From an uncultured Verrucomicrobia subdivision 3 bacterium (GTDB taxonomy: Bacteria; Verrucomicrobiota; Verrucomicrobiia; Limisphaerales; DASXHY01), in contig CALBZA010000017.1 of NCBI GenBank assembly GCA_937890005.1, positions 124,001 through 188,000 on the forward strand: a stretch of 64,000 nt of DNA, given 5' to 3'. The position numbers and the translations under genes were made by a program. Under the pieces are notes generated by a model. The model was not told the origin of the DNA. It did not search any database and saw only the letters and a program-made list of their open reading frames with translations. This document shows, one piece after another, positions 63,101 through 64,000 of this stretch (its first letter is position 1; every line of letters begins with the position of its first letter).

Positions 63101-64000
63101 CGTTGGTGAACAATGCCAACCTTGCCTTCAACCTCACCGGCAGCAACGTCTTCGCCGGGAATATTTCCGGCTCCGGAACGGTCACTCTCGCGAACGTGGG
63201 ACTCAACCTCTGGCTGACGGGAAACAACACCTTCACCGGCAACGTGCAGAACAACGGCGGTACGCTCTGGATCACGAACTCCTCGGCCCTCGGCGTGGGA
63301 CCAAAAACTGTGATCGCAGTCGGCAATTTTGCGTCGCAGTTCACCCAGCTCCGACTGGCCGGCAATGTGAACATCGATCCGTCGATCACCTTCCGGCTCA
63401 GTTACAGCGGTGGTGTGCTGGTGAATGAAGCCGGCACGAACACCATCCAGGGCATGGTTGAAATGCCCAATGGCGGCGGAAATCCGTTGGTCGTCGTGAA
63501 CAGCGGTTTCCTCACGCTCGCGGGCGATGTCTCCACGGTTCCGGAGAACAATGCCCGAACGCTGACTCTCGATGGCCCGGGTGATGGCCTCGTTTCTGGA
63601 AACATCTACGACAACGGTCCGGCCGCATCGGTTGCCAAGAATGGAACCGGAACATGGACCCTTTCCGGACCCGGCAATTCCTACAGCGGCACGACCGCGG
63701 TTAATGCTGGCACGCTGTTGATCACCGGAAACAACTACGGCGCAGGCGCGGTTACGGTCGCTTCGGGTGCGGCGTTTGGCGGCACCGGAACCGTCGGTTC
63801 TGCCGTGACCTGGCAGGCGGGTTCGACTGGCGTCTTCAGCGTCAGTCCATCGGGCGGCATGAACAACACGCCATTCATGGTTTCCGGAACGGTGACGTTG
63901 AACAACAATGCGATCACGGTGAATGTTCCCGGCGGCACGCCTCTGCCGGTCGGCACTTATCTGCTGATGAGTGCTCCGACGATCAATGGGGCTTTCACTT
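60142..64000 (+). CDS. Autotransporter-associated beta-strand repeat (PATR) protein, 3' end outside window
   Basis: The frame is open from the ATG at 60142 to the right edge, giving at least 1286 residues. A signal peptide (KLIVCASLLSIGTAFAA) is followed by DRVWTGGAGTTVLNTAGNWS, the usual start of such proteins. A long beta-helical region then carries repeated PATR-like units: SGTLTLSGASTFSGGLTVES, NSYTGNTVVNGGTLRIGE, TNTYTGGTTINAGTLQIGNG and NSYSGTTAVNAGTLLITG. A second WTNDNDGVWNAGANWSSN unit occurs midway. Composition is rich in Gly, Asn, Thr and Ser with almost no Cys, typical of surface beta-helices. In Verrucomicrobiota these are large secreted proteins of unknown role. The C-terminus, which would show a barrel, PEP-CTERM or the module shared by its neighbours, is not visible. 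Confidence 0.88.
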   Translation, partial: MRIKTQTRKLIVCASLLSIGTAFAADRVWTGGAGTTVLNTAGNWSGNATPGAADVGIFDGTVMTNVPFVWNANNWNGSGNVASSFIITNYPQAIVWNGDGSSGTLLCISNITIAAGSGPFTLGDDEVVSGTVFRSGGPHLLINDSIHPARIGPWVVFNSSGGGGKTITFGGSGSWQIDAPWQLAGAGSASIRVEGTGANVLTLNGPIGNGSGFSHTIASGTLRVGSGDALAAGGTQTLTIEGGAGVKRFSLTNDIWLNPAVANINIAGREDASGAANAAVESHGENYINGVIRFNAVGGTNVGIYNHSGTLTVNGNASQLALTAANVSGNRQFVFGGAGTTVVQGNIENGSAVLGLRLTGGNLVLSGINTHSGNTVVDAGVLRVGSDQALQNSTVILNGGTLDLNGGMTGSPVVGGLAGAGTVTSQSGGMPQVTVGNNNASTTFSGSINNGSGTVAVRKVGSGTLTLSGASTFSGGLTVESGTVLAGNTTGSATGSGAVTVNPDAVFGGSGSVQGQVSWQSGSSARFILTPSAVVAGSNTTILAVSGNVTLDSTPVVIEVAGSTPLQVGTYRLMTYNNAGSSGAFSTVPTFVGAGVALGTASTISTAGGVVTLTVSFTGNISIWTNDNDGVWNAGANWSSNPYYPQAAGDSATLGVGLAYRTVSLNAPVSVGTIQFTNENSFLIANGGGTLTLANSSGPAVISVQAGASNAIASPVSLNADLAVTTAAGASLTLGNAVNNSSGLRTVSVTGQGALILNGNNSYGPTAGSIGTIVNGGVLQLGANTAAGAGDLSVSNVSTIRAGAPLSLGNNIVANSASTAVIDNNGNDVTISGTITGSGGVTKEGSGVLTLASANSYTGNTVVNGGTLRIGEVGAIPSGFGNGTVTVNTNGTLDLNGGSHTINGLNGAGIVDTLAGGSAVLTIGESGAGGTFTGSLRNTAGTLAIVKNGGGTQTLAGTNTYTGGTTINAGTLQIGNGGTSGNLGSGSLVNNANLAFNLTGSNVFAGNISGSGTVTLANVGLNLWLTGNNTFTGNVQNNGGTLWITNSSALGVGPKTVIAVGNFASQFTQLRLAGNVNIDPSITFRLSYSGGVLVNEAGTNTIQGMVEMPNGGGNPLVVVNSGFLTLAGDVSTVPENNARTLTLDGPGDGLVSGNIYDNGPAASVAKNGTGTWTLSGPGNSYSGTTAVNAGTLLITGNNYGAGAVTVASGAAFGGTGTVGSAVTWQAGSTGVFSVSPSGGMNNTPFMVSGTVTLNNNAITVNVPGGTPLPVGTYLLMSAPTINGAFT

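Overview
The window looks like the chromosome of a free-living, polysaccharide-degrading Verrucomicrobiota bacterium (Limisphaerales/Pedosphaera-like). The basis is three DUF1559-type pseudopilins with an AFTLIELLVVIAIIAIL start, very large secreted proteins built from CotH/lamin-tail, LamG, FN3, DNRLRE and PATR modules, a shared C-terminal module ending in F-[FY]-[RK]-[ILV], and many secreted glycoside hydrolases with no SusC/SusD pair. I saw no tRNA, rRNA, CRISPR array, insertion sequence or phage gene.

Layout. 1-6567: plus-strand run of GH95 (cut by the left edge), CE1-like esterase, GH97 and two more CE1-like esterases. 6731-12980: operator, pseudopilin, second GH97, multidomain GH5 protein, strong terminator. 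13010-13864: convergent pseudopilin. 14114-21842: operator and a 2556-residue CotH/lamin-tail protein. 21903-26527: Tat-exported Gfo/Idh/MocA oxidoreductase and a GH3 enzyme, each with an operator. 26588-31621: pseudopilin with operator, then a PA14-containing sensor kinase and a NarL-type response regulator. 31732-36075: a perfect-palindrome operator and a LamG-repeat protein. 36252-41134: an unrelated cassette of DUF5989 protein, carbamoyltransferase, SxtJ-like membrane protein and SGNH-TPR protein. 41171-50379, minus strand: two operons, one with a small secreted protein plus GH43, the other with GH51, GH115 and GH29. 50460-59694, minus strand: GH98 followed by a beta-propeller sensor kinase. 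60142 to the right edge: an autotransporter-repeat (PATR) protein.

Metabolism. GH98 and GH5 (backbone), GH115 (glucuronic acid), GH51 and GH43 (arabinose), GH3 (xylose/glucose), GH95 and GH29 (fucose or L-galactose), GH97 (alpha-galactose) and feruloyl/acetyl-type esterases match what is needed to strip a heavily substituted glucuronoarabinoxylan. The substrate is inferred from the family set, not proven.

Main discovery. A 16-bp inverted repeat, consensus YAYGAC-RNNY-RTCRTR, lies in the leader of at least nine transcription units, with a tenth weaker copy. All nine precede extracellular-polysaccharide genes. None precedes the carbamoyltransferase cassette or the kinase-regulator pair. Read as 7-2-7 half-sites with outer TAC/GTA it has the geometry of NarL-family binding sites, which makes the regulator at 30805-31560 a good candidate for its binding protein. 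Operators and terminators together divide the window into a coherent local regulon.
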